64,000 bases of DNA from Xylocopa sonorina (taxonomy: Eukaryota; Arthropoda; Insecta; Hymenoptera; Apidae). The notes beneath the pieces are model-generated. The model made no database searches and was not told the origin of the DNA. It worked only from the letters and a program-made list of their open reading frames with translations. Numbering within the stretch: the first letter of the stretch is position 1; every line of letters starts with the position of its first letter. This document shows positions 38,301 through 49,251 of the stretch, piece after piece. The stretch is from NCBI RefSeq assembly GCF_050948175.1, contig NW_027490115.1, forward strand, positions 1,488,001 through 1,552,000. Reading direction: 5' to 3'. A program made the position numbers and the translations under genes.

Positions 38301-39867
38301 ATTTACATTCTTTTGAAGTGAATACAAGGTATACATGACACTTCGCAATTAATATTATATCTTATCATGAAACATAGAAATGAGATGCGATATCGCGTTT
38401 TAAGAAGAATTAGGACCCTATTGCCCCGATGCGGAGACATCTGCAAACGCTATTTCCTAGCAAGGAAATGTCGCATTTACATTCATTTGAAGTGTATGCG
38501 AGGCATACATGACACTTCGCAATGAATGTTATATATTATCAGGAAGCATAGAAATGAGATGCGATATCGCGTTTTAAGAAACATTAGAACTCCATTGCTA
38601 CGGTACGTAGAAATCTGTAAACGCTACTTCCCAGCATGGAAGTAGTGCAAGTGCATTCTTTTGAAGTGAATACGAGGTATACATGACACTTCGCAATGAT
38701 CATTATATCTTATCACGATACATATAAATGAGATGCGATATCGCGATTTAACTAGCATTAGAAATCTATTGCTACGATACGTAGACATCTGAATACGCTA
38801 TTTCCTAGCAAGGAGTAGTCGCATTTACATTCGTTTGGAGTGAATACGAGGTATACATGACACTTCGCAATGAATATTATATCTTATCATGAAGCATAGG
38901 AATGAGATGCGATATCGCGTTTTGAGAAGCATTAGAACTCTATTGCCTCGACGCGTAGACATCTGCAGACGCTATTTCCTAGCATGGAAGTGTCGCATTT
39001 ACAGTCTTTTGAAGTGAACACGAGGAATACATGACACTTCGCAATGAATATTGTATCTTATCATGAAACATAGAAATGAGATGCGATATCGCGTTTTAAG
39101 AAGCATTAGAACTATATTGCTACGATACGTAGACATCTGCAGACGCTATTTCCTAGAAAGGAAGTGTCGCATTTACATTCATTTGAAGTATAGACGAGGA
39201 ATATATAACACTTCGCAATAAATATTATATCTTAACATGAGACATGGAAATGAGATGCGATATCACGTTATAAGAAGAATTGGAACTCCACTGCTTCGAT
39301 ACGTAGACATCTGCAAACTCTACTTCCTTTCAAGGCAGTGTCGCATTTACGTACTTTTGAAGTGAATACGAGGTATACATGACACTGCGCAATGAATATT
39401 ATGTCTTCTCATTATACATAGAAATGAGATGCGATATCGCGTTTTAAGAAGCATTAGAACTCTATTGCTTCGATACGTAGACATCTGTAAGCGCTATTTC
39501 CTAGAAAGGAAGTGTGGCATTTACATACGTTTCAAGTGTAGGCGAGGAATACATAACACTTCGCAATGAATATTATATCTTATCATGAATCATAGAAATG
39601 AGATGCGATATCGCGTTTTAAGAAGCTCTAGTACTCTATTTCTACGATACATAGACGACACATCTACAGACGCTATTTCCTAGCAAGGAAGTGTCGCATT
39701 TGCATTCATTTGAAGTGAATGCGGGGTATAAATAACACTCAACAATGAATATTATATCTTATCACGAAACATAGAAATGAAATGCGATATGGCGTTTTAA
39801 GGGGCATTAGTACTCTATAGCTTCGATACAGAGATATCTGGGAACGTAATTTACTAGAAAGGAACCT
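35345..39867 (-). repeat. Inverted satellite block, B-like heterogeneous monomers
   Basis: About 26 monomers lie in the opposite orientation to the rest of the window: they read CTTATCATGAAACATAG, then GCGATATCGCG, then TACGTAGACATCTG along the plus strand. GAAACATAG at 35,766 and 39,766 are 4,000 bp apart, which is 23 x 174 minus 2. Monomers are B-like (TTCTTTTGAAGTG, GAGGTATACAT) but individually diverged, with no long higher-order repeat, so the block looks old and little homogenised. The first monomers, to about 35,600, are strongly decayed; the right end stops abruptly inside a monomer at about 39,867. Confidence 0.95.
37077..38690 (-). repeat. Near-identical ~400-bp duplication inside the inverted block
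   Basis: The stretch 37,077-37,470 recurs at about 38,295-38,690. GGAAGCATAG is at 37,325 and 38,542, an offset of 1,217 bp, one short of 7 x 174. Shared private features are TTAGGACCCTATTGCCCCGATGCGG, a TATATATTATCAGG variant and GAAGTAGTGCAAGTGC. This is the only clear higher-order trace seen in the block. Confidence 0.8.
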
Positions 39868-40195
39868 CCTCGCACCCCCTAGCATCAACCCCTGGACGCA
39901 TGCAACCAGCCAAACTCGCCTGCAGAACCAGCAACTGGAAGTGTTCGCGCGCGCATACCTGCACGCGCTCACTCACACCGAGTTCCGCTGCCTCACTCGC
40001 ATCGCCGAGTATATCTGTCTCGCTCGTACCGGGCACCAGTGTCTCACTCGCACCACCGAGTATACCTGTCTCGCCCGCACCAAGGACGGGAAGCCCTATC
40101 TCCCTCGCACCGAGGATTCCGTCCTGCAGGAAGACATAGCCGCAGCCCATCACCTGAATGGGGTCTTTTCCAATTCCGGGAACAGGATCTGCTAG
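39868..40195. repeat. GC-rich minisatellite with unit lengths divisible by three
   Basis: Five to six degenerate units follow one another: 39,970-39,993 (24 bp), 39,994-40,020 (27), 40,021-40,044 (24), 40,045-40,071 (27), 40,072-40,101 (30) and about 40,102-40,129. The plus frame 39,941-40,195 (84 codons) gives an 8-10-residue repeat of the form TRxxExxCL; the minus frame 39,854-40,153 (99 codons) gives repeats like ILGxASET. Length changes in steps of three suggest descent from coding sequence, but both strands are open, no domain is recognised and no start context or neighbour supports a gene. Confidence 0.6.
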
Positions 40196-40289
40196 AACCT
40201 ATATATTCCTTCTAAGCTAGGACATACATACCATATCATGACGCATATATAAGAATTCCTAGATCTAAGTTACACTAAGTAAGATGCGT

Positions 40290-40545
40290 CCGGCCAGCGG
40301 CATGCTCCGCTAGCCCCACCACGAGCCGCGAGTCCCCACTCGCTGGACCGCGCGCTCTCCGCCTCGAGACGCGAGTCCCCCACTCGCGGGACCGCGATCT
40401 CCATACCGCGTGCCTCCGCGATCGTAGCGCCCCGCGAACCGAGGAGGTCAGAGACGCGTCTCCAGAGCACACACTCTGACTCGAGATCTCCTACCGAGGA
40501 GTCGAAACCTCTAGTTCCAGATCGTTAGCCACCTCAATGTGGGGT
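40290..40545. repeat. CpG-rich segment with a 43-bp duplicated motif
   Basis: A GC-rich, CpG-rich patch contrasts with its AT-rich surroundings. GCGAGTCCCC followed by ACTCGC(T/G)GGACCGCG occurs at 40,328 and 40,371, a 43-bp spacing. Short frames on the minus strand (65-66 codons) overlap one another and look like compositional artefacts. It is probably transposon or unique-sequence debris carried in with the rest of the insert. Confidence 0.5.
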
Positions 40546-40885
40546 TCAGGCATCGTATTTCTATTTCCATTTTAACTTAGTCTTAGTCTTAGAATAATTC
40601 CAGTTCTTGAATACTTTAAACCTACAATATATTTTACTTTTACTTTTACTATATCCAAGTACAAGTTCTTTTACCAAGTCCACTATTTCCACATTCATTA
40701 ATTTTATCAAGTGTTTACAATACTAGTTCTATTTTTAACATTACATGTAACTACGAATTCTTCCACGAGTTCTTCCATACAACTGGTGTTGCTCTTCATC
40801 AAATTGAAGGAGTATAGAAATCGGCTCTGTGACGTTGAGACCTCCGCCTATCCTTCAGATCTTAGTCGAAAGTACAGAAAAACCT
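40546..40885. other. AT-rich part of the non-satellite insert
   Basis: No gene is seen. Short TTTTAC repeats occur near 40,630-40,650. Composition switches sharply from the CpG-rich patch before it and back to GC-richer sequence from about 40,800. Confidence 0.5.
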
Positions 40886-40890
40886 GGTGA

Positions 40891-41292
40891 ATGAATCGTG
40901 CTTCCGGTTTGCGAAGAACGCGACGTGCGAGTAGGAAGAATTTCATACGATCACTTGTGCGTGAATATTTGGAGGGCGTTCCGAGAGTCCTCGTATACCA
41001 GCGACCTGCCTTTGCAACAGTCCAGACGCCGCTTTTCGAAGCGACCGTCGACGCTTCCGATCCAGACACCACGACGCATCACGCCGATTCTGACACATTC
41101 AGCATCATCGCTGAATTCCGACCGCCGTCCTCCTCTTCGCTGGCGACTGATCAAGATTTCCGTAGCAGCCAACAGAACGAAATCCGCTACGATCACAGCG
41201 AACGATCTTCCACGCCGTTTCTACGTACAAATCAAGAGAGAATTCATCGAAAGGTAGGGTCATTCCCCTATTATCGCGAGTGTTTTCGCTAG
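40891..41292 (+). other. 133-codon open frame, unrecognised, unlikely gene
   Basis: The longest plus-strand frame in the insert starts at ATG 40,891 and stops at TAG 41,290-41,292. The predicted protein is Arg/Ser-rich with a basic start (RRTRRASRKNF near residues 8-18) and a Ser/Asp/Thr-rich middle; I recognise no domain, signal peptide or membrane segment. Overlapping frames on both strands (119 codons plus, 81 codons minus) are also open, which weakens any coding claim. It might be a gag-like leftover of a retroelement, but nothing in the residues establishes this. Confidence 0.2.
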
Positions 41293-41415
41293 TGTCACGT
41301 CAGCCGAAATTGTCGGACCCGGTCTTAATGCGCTCCCGCGGACCGAATTACCGAAATATAGTCTCGTGTCGTAAAGCCTCCGGAGCAACGGAAAATAGTT
41401 TCGCCGGACGTGACA
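41293..41415. mobile_element. 123-bp segment with inverted TGTCACGTC ends at the satellite junction
   Basis: The segment begins TGTCACGTCAGCCGAAA and ends TTTCGCCGGACGTGACA. The outer nine bases are perfectly inverted (ten counting the next outer base), and inner bases match in part, giving about 20-bp imperfect arms. Forward satellite resumes right after it at CCTCGTATTC. It could be a small non-autonomous element, or TGTCACGTC could be the start of a minus-strand LTR whose body lies to the left, with the second copy at 41,293 coincidental. Confidence 0.4.
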
Positions 41416-44400
41416 CCTCGTATTCACTTCAAAAGAATGTAAACGCGACACTTCCATTCTAGGAAATAGCGTTTGCAGATGTCTACGTACCGATGCAATG
41501 GAGTTCTAATGCTTCTTAAATCGCGATATCGCAATACATTTCTATGTTTCATGATAACATATAATATTCATTGCGAAGTCTTATGTATTCCTCGTGTGCA
41601 CATCATATGAATGTAAATGCGACACTTCCTTCCTAGGAAATAGCGTTTGCAGATGTCTACGTATCGAAGCAATAGGGTACTAATGCTTCTTAAAACGCGA
41701 TATCGCGTCTCATTTCCTATGCCTCATGATAAGTTATAAGATTCGTTGCGAATTATTATGTACTCCTAGTATACATTTCAAATGAATGTAAATGCGACAC
41801 TTCTTTTCTAGGAAATTACGTCTCCAGATGTCAACGTATCGAAGCAATAGAATTCTAATGCTTCTTAAATAGCGATATCGCATCTCATTTCTATGTTTCA
41901 TGATATGACTTACTATTCAAAGTGGAGTGTTATGTATACCTCGTATTCACTTCAAAGGAATGTAAATGCGACACTTCCTTGCTAGGAAATAGCGTTTGCA
42001 GATGTCTACGCATCCTAGCAATACAGTTCTAATGCTTCTTAAGACGCGAAATCGCTCCTCATTTCTATGTTACATGACAACATATAATATTCATTGCGAA
42101 GTCTTATGTATTCCTCGTGTGCACATCATATGAATGTTAATGCGACACTTCCTTGCTACTAAATAGCGTTTGCAGATGTCTACGAGTCGTAGCAATGGAG
42201 TTCTAGTGCTTCTTAAATCACGATGTCGTATCTCATTTCTATGTTTCGTGATAAGGTAAAATATTCATTGCGAAGTGTCATGTATATCTCGTATTCACTT
42301 CAAAAGGATGTAAATGCGACGCTTCCTTCCTAGAAAATAGCGTTTCCAGATGACTACGTTTGGAAACAATAGAGTTCCAATACTTCTTAAAACGAGATGT
42401 CGCATCTCATTTCTATGTTCCATGACACGATATAATATTTATTGCGAAGTGCCATGTATACCTCGATTTCACTTCACAAGAAAGTAAATGCGACACTTCC
42501 TTGCTAGGAAATAACATTTGCAGATGTCTACGCATCGTAGCAATAGAGTTCTAGTGCTTCTTAAATCGCGATATCGCATCTCACTTCTATGTTTTGAGAT
42601 AAGATATAATATTCATTGTGGAATGTTATCTATACCTAGTATTCACTTCAAAAGAATGTAAATGCCACACTTACATGCTAGGAAATAGCGTTTGCAGATG
42701 TCTACGTGTCGTAGCAATAGAGTTCTAATGCTTCCTAAAACGCGATATCGCATCTCTCTTCTATGTTTCGAGATAAGATATAATATTCATTGCGAAGTGT
42801 CATGTATACCTCGTGTTCACTTCAAAAGAATGTAAATGCGACACATCCATGCTAGGGAATAGCGTTTGCAGATGTCTACGTATCGTAGCAATACTGTTCT
42901 AATGCTTCTTAAAACGAGATGTCGCATTTCATACCTATGTTTCGTGATAAGATATAATATTCATTGTAGAGTGTTATGTATACCTCGCATTCACTTCAAA
43001 AGAATGTAAATGCGACACTTCCTTGCTAGGAAATAACATTTGCAGATGTCTACGCATCGTAGCAATAGAGTTCTAGTGCTTCTTAAATAGCGATATCGCA
43101 TCTCACTTCTATGTTTCGAGATAAGATATAATATTCATTGTGGAATGTTATGTATACCTAGTATTCACTTCAACAGAATGTAAATGCCACACTTACATGC
43201 TAGGAAATAGCGTTTGCAGATGTCTACGTACCGTAGCAATAGAGTTCTAGTGCTCCTTAAATCGCGATATCGCATCTCACATCTATGTTTCGTGATAAGA
43301 TATAATGTTCATTGCGAAGTGTCATGTAAACCTCGTATTCACTTCAGAAGAATGTAAATGCGACACTTCCATTATAGGAAATAGCGTTTGCAGATGTCTA
43401 CGTATCGTAGCAATAGAGCTCCAATGCTTCTTAAAACGCAATATCGCATCTCACTTCTATGTTTCATGATAAGATATAATATTCATTATGGAGTGTCATG
43501 TATACCTCGTATTCACTTCAAAAGGATGTAAATACGACACTTCCTTGCTAGGAAATAGCGTTTCCAGATGACTGCGTGTCGAAATAATAGAGTTCTAGTG
43601 ATTCTCAAAACGCGATATAGCACCTCATTCCTATGTTTCATGATAAGCTATAATATTCATTGCGAAGTGTCATGTATATCTCGTATTCACTTCAAAAGAA
43701 TGTAAATGCGACACTTCCATGCTAGGAAATAGCGTTTGCAGATGTCTACGTATCGCAGCAATAGAGTCCTAATGCTTCCTAAAACGCGATATCGCATCTC
43801 ACTGCTATGTTTCATGATAAGATATAATATTCATTATGGAGTGTTATGTATACCTCGTACTCACTTCAAATGAATGTAAATGTGACACTTCAATGATAGG
43901 AAATAGCGTTTGCAGATGTCTACGTATCGTAGCAATAGAGTTCTAATGCTTCTTAAAACGCGATATCCCATCTCACTTTTATGCTTCATGATAAGATATA
44001 ATATTCATTGCGAAGTGTCATGTATACTGCGTATTCACTTCAAAAGAATGTAAATGCGACACTTCCATGCTAGGAAATAGCGTTTGCAGATGTCTACGTA
44101 TCGTAGCAATAGAGTTCTAATTCTTCTTAAAACGCGATATCGCATCTCACATTTATGCTTCATGATAAGTTATAATATTCATTGCGAAGTGTCATGTATA
44201 TCGCGTATTCACTTCAAAAGAATGTAAATGCGACCCTTCCATGCTAGGAAATAGCCTTTGCAGATGTCTACGTATCGTAGCAATAGAGTTCTAAAGCTTC
44301 TTAGAACGCGATATCGCATCTCACTTCTATGTTTCGTGATAAGATATAATTTTCATTACGAAGTGTCATGTATACCTCGTATTCACTTCAAAATAATGTA

Positions 44401-44990
44401 AATGCGACACTTCCTTGCTAGGAAATAGTGTTTCCAAATGACCACGTATCGTAAGAATAGAGTTCTAATACTTATTAAATCGAGATGTCGCATTACATTT
44501 CTATGTTTCATGATAAGATATAATATCCATTGCGAAGTGTCATTTTTACCTCGTATTCACTTCAAAAGAATGTAAATGCGACATTTCCTTGCTAGGACAT
44601 AGCGTTTGCAGTTGTCTACGTATCGTAGCAATAGAGTACTAAGGCTTCTTAAATCGCCATATCGCATCTCATTTCTATGTTTCGTGATAAGATATAATGT
44701 TCATTGCGAAGTGTCATGTATACCTCGTATTCACTTCAAAAGAATGTAAATGCGACACTTCCTTCCTAGGAAATAGCGTTTCCAGATGACCACGTATCGT
44801 AAGAATAGAGTTCTAATACTTCTTAAAACGAGATGTCGCATCTCATTTCTATGTTTCATGATAAGATATAATATCCATGGCGAAGTGTCTTGCATACCTC
44901 GTATTCACTTCAATGGAATGTAAATGCGACACTTCCATGCTAGGAAATAGCGTTTGCAGATGTCTACGTATCGTAGCAATAGATAGGTAA
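41416..44990 (+). repeat. Right satellite array, heterogeneous B-like monomers
   Basis: Forward monomers resume within a monomer and run about 20 copies. From 41,538 to 44,845 the landmark spacing totals 3,307 bp, or 19 x 174 plus 1 (an extra base in CATTTCCTATGCC near 41,711). Sequence is B-like (CGTATTCACTTCAAAAGAATG, GATAAGATATAATATTC) and no B2-type monomers or long higher-order repeats were noticed. It resembles the inverted block more than the dimeric left B array, suggesting it is an older, little-homogenised layer. Confidence 0.93.
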
Positions 44991-46234
44991 TGCTTCTTAA
45001 AACGCGATATCGCATCTCATTTCTGTTTCATGGTAAGATATAATATGATTTGCGAAGTGTCATGTATTCCTCGTCTACACTTCAAATGAATGTAAATGCG
45101 ACACTTCCTTGCAAGGAAATAGCGTTTGCAGATGTCTACTTATCGAAGCAATAGAGTTCAAATGCTTCTTAAAACGAGATATTGCATCTCATATCTGTGT
45201 TTCATGATAAGATATAATATTCATTGCGAAGTGTCATGTATTCCTCGTCTACCCTTCAAATGAATGTGAATGCGATTCTTCCTCGCTAGGAAATAGCGTT
45301 TGCAGATGTCTACGTATCGTAGCAATAGCTTTCTAATGCTTCTTAAAACGCGATATCGCATCTCATTCCTATGTTTCATGGTAAGATATAATATGATTTG
45401 CGAAGTGTTATGTATTCCTCGTCTACACTTCAAATGAATGTAAATGCGACACTTCCTTGCAAGGAAATAGCGTTTGCAGGTGTCCACGTATCGTAGCAAT
45501 AGACATCTAATGCTTCTTAAAACGCGATATCGCATCTCATTTCTATGTTTCATGGTAAGATATAATATGATTTGCGAAGTGTCATGTATTCCTCGTCTAC
45601 ACTTCAAATGAATGTAAATGCGACACTTCCTAGCAAGGAAATAGCGTTTGCAGATGTCTACGTATCATAGCAATAGATTTCTAATGCTTCTTAAAACGCG
45701 ATATCGCATCTCATTTCTATGTTTCATGGTAAGATATAATATGATTTGCGAAGTGTCATGTATTCCTCGTCTACCCTTCAAATGAATGTGAATGCGATAC
45801 TTCCTCGCTAGGAAATAGCGTTTGCAGATGTCTACGTATCGTAGCAATAGCTTTCTAATGCTTCTTAAAACGCGATATCGCATCTCATTTCTATGTTTCA
45901 TGGTAAGATGTAATATGATTTGCGAAGTGTTATGTATTCCTCGTCTACACTTCAAATGAATGTAAATGCGACACTTCCTTGCAAGGAAATAGCGTTTGCA
46001 GATGTCTACGTATCGAAGCAATAGAGTTCAAATGCTTCTTAAAACGAGATATTGCATCTCATACTTATGTTTCATGATAAGATATAATATTCATTGCGAA
46101 GTGTTATGCATTCCTCGTCTACGATTCAAATGAAAGTAAATGCGACACTTCCTTGCATGGAAATAACGATTGCAGATGTCTGCGTATCGTAGCAATAGAG
46201 TTCATATGATTCTTAAAACGCGATATCGCATTTC

Positions 46235-46512
46235 ATTTCTATGTTTCATGGTAAGATATAACATGATTTGCGAAGTGTTATGTATTCCTCTACGTATCGT
46301 AGCAATAGCTTTCTAATGCTTCTTAAAACGCTATATCGCATCTCATTTCTATGTTCCATGGTAAGATATAATATGACTTGCGAAGTGTCATGTATTCCTC
46401 GTCTACACTTCAAATGAATGTAAATGCGACACTTCCTTGCTAGGAAGTAGCTAGGAAGTAGGTATCGTAGCAATAGAGTTCTAATGCTTCTTAAAGCGAG
46501 ATATTGCATCTC
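46235..46512 (+). repeat. Two shortened monomers (110 and 168 bp)
   Basis: Landmark spacings 46,235 to 46,345 and 46,345 to 46,513 are 110 and 168 bp. The first lost 64 bp between CCTC and CTACGTATCG, where normal monomers have two GTCTAC copies about 61 bp apart, so slippage or microhomology repair is likely. The second has TAGGAAGTAGC followed by TAGGAAGTAGG (near 46,441-46,461) in place of the usual sequence, a local duplication plus deletion. These are the largest length departures in the subfamily A arrays. Confidence 0.9.
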
Positions 46513-49251
46513 ATATCTATGTTTCATGATAAGATATAATATTCATTGCGAAGTGTTATGCATTCCTCGTCTACACTTCAAATCAATGTGAATGCGATAC
46601 TTCCTCGCTAGGAAATAGCGTTTGCAGATGTCTACGTATCGTAGCAATAGCTTTCTAATGCTTCTTAAAACGCGATATCGCATCTCATATCTATGTTTCA
46701 TGGTAAGATATAATATGATTTGCGAAGTGTTATGTATTCCTCGTCCACACTTCAAATGAATGTGAATGCGACACTTCCTCGCTAGGAAATAGCGTTTGCA
46801 GATGTCTACGTATCGTAGCAATAGATTTCTAATGCTTCTTAAAACGCGATATCGCATCTCATTTCTATGTTTCATGGTAAGATATAATATGATTTGCGAA
46901 GTGTCATATATTCCTCGTCTACACTTCAAATGAATGTAAATGCGACACTTCCTTCCAAAGAAATAGCGTTTGCAGATGTCTACGTATCGTAGCAATAGAT
47001 GTCTAATGCTTCTTAAAACGCGATATCGCATCTCATTTCTATGTTTCATGGTAAGATATAATATGATTTGCGAAGTGTCATATATTCCTCGTTTACACTT
47101 CAAATGAATGTAAATGCGACACTTCCTTGCAAGGAAATAGCGTTTGCAGATGTCTACGTATCGTAGCAATGGATTTCTAAAGCTTCTTAAAACGCGATAT
47201 CGCATCTCATTTCTATGTTTCATGGTAAGATATAATATGATTTGCGAAGTTTCATGTGTTCCTCGTCTACACTTAAAATGAATGTAAATGCGACACTTCC
47301 TTGCTAGGAAATAGCGTCTGCAGATGTCTATGTATCGTAGCAATAGAGTTGTAATGCTTCTTAAAACGCGATATCGCATCTCATTTCTATGTTTCATGGT
47401 AAGATGTAATATGATTTGCGAAGTGTTATGCATTCCTCGTCTACGATTCAAATGAAAGTAAATGCGACACTTCCTTGCAAGGAAATAACGATTACAGATG
47501 TCTACGTATCGTAGCAATAGAGTTCTAATGCTTCTTAAAACGCGATATCGCATCTCACTTTTATGCTTCATGATAAGGTATAATATTCATTGCGAAGTGT
47601 CATGTAAACCTCGTATTCACTTCAAAAGGATGTAAATACGACACTTCCTCGCTAGGAAATAGCGTTTGCAGATGTCTACGTATCGTAGCAATAGCTTTCT
47701 AATGCTTCTTAAAACGCGATATCGCATCTCATTTCTATGTTTCATGGTAAGATATAATATGATTTGCGATGTGTCATGTATTCCTCGTCTACACTTCAAA
47801 TGAATGTAAATGCGACACTTTCTTGCTAGGAAATAGCGTCTGCAGATATCTAGGTATCGTAGCAATAGAGTTCTAATGCTTCTTAAAACGCGATATTGCA
47901 TCTCATATCTGTGTTTCATGATAAGATATAATATTCATTGCGAAGTGTTATGCATTCCTCGTCTACGATTCAAATGAAAGTAAATGCGACACTTCCTTGC
48001 AAGGAAATAACGATTGCAGATGTCTACGTATCGTAGCAATAGCTTTCTAATGCTTCTTAAAACGCGATATCGCATCTCATTTCTATGTTTCATGGTAAGA
48101 TATAATATGATTTGCGAAGTGTTATGTATTCCTCGTCTACACTTCAAATGAATGTAAATGCGACACTTCCTTGCTAGGAAATAGCGTTTGCAGATGTCTA
48201 CCTATCGTAGCAATAGTGTTCTAATGCTTCTTAAAACGCGATATCGCATCTCATTTCTATGTTTCATGGTAAGATATAATATGATTTGCGAAGTGTCATG
48301 TATTCCTCGTCTACATTTCAAATGAATGAAAATGCGACACTTCCTTACAAGGAAATAGCGTTTGCAGATGTCTACGTATCGTAGCAATAGAGTTCTAATG
48401 CTTCTTAAAGCGCGATATCGCATCTCATTTCTATGTTTCATGGTAAGATATAATATGATTAGCGAAGTGTTACGTATTCCTCGTCTACACTTCAAATGAA
48501 TGAAAATGCGACACTTCCTTGCAAGGAAATAGCGTTTGCAGATGCCTACTTATCGTAGGGATGGAGTTCTAATGCTTCTTAAAACGTGATATCGCATCTC
48601 ATATCTATGTTTCAAGATAAGATATAATATTCATTGCGAAGTGTTATGCATTCCTCGTCTACGATTCAAATGGATGTAAATGCGTCACTTCCTTGCCAGG
48701 ACATAGCGTTTGCAGATGTCTACGTATCGTAGCAATAGATTTCTAATTCTTCTTAAAGCGCGATATCGCATCTTATTTCTATGTTTCATGGTAAGATATA
48801 ATATGATTTGTTAAGTGTTATGTATTCCTCGTCTACACTTCAAATGAATGTAAATGCGACACTTCTTTCCAAAGAAATAGAGTTTGCAGATGTCTACGTA
48901 TAGTAGCAATAGATGTCTAATGCTTCTTAAAACGCGATATCGCATCTCATTTCTATGTTTTATGGTAAGATATAATATGACTTGCGAAGTGTCATATATT
49001 CCTCGTCTACACTTCAAATGAAAGTAAATGCGACACTTCCTTGCTAGGAAATAGCGTCTGCAGATGTCTACGTATCGTAGCAATAGAGTTGTAATGCTTC
49101 TTAAAACGCGATATCGCCTCTCATTTCTATGTTTCATGGTAAGATGTAATATGACTTGCGAAGTGTTATGTATTCCTCGTCTACACTTCAAATGAATGTA
49201 AATGCGACACTTCCTTGCAAGGAAATAACGTTTGCAGATGTCTACGTATCG

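Noticed and set aside
40270..40472. Minus-strand frames of 65-66 codons in the CpG-rich patch
   Set aside because: They overlap in different frames, consist of low-complexity Arg/Ala/Ser/Gly residues and arise from the 43-bp repeat and base composition.
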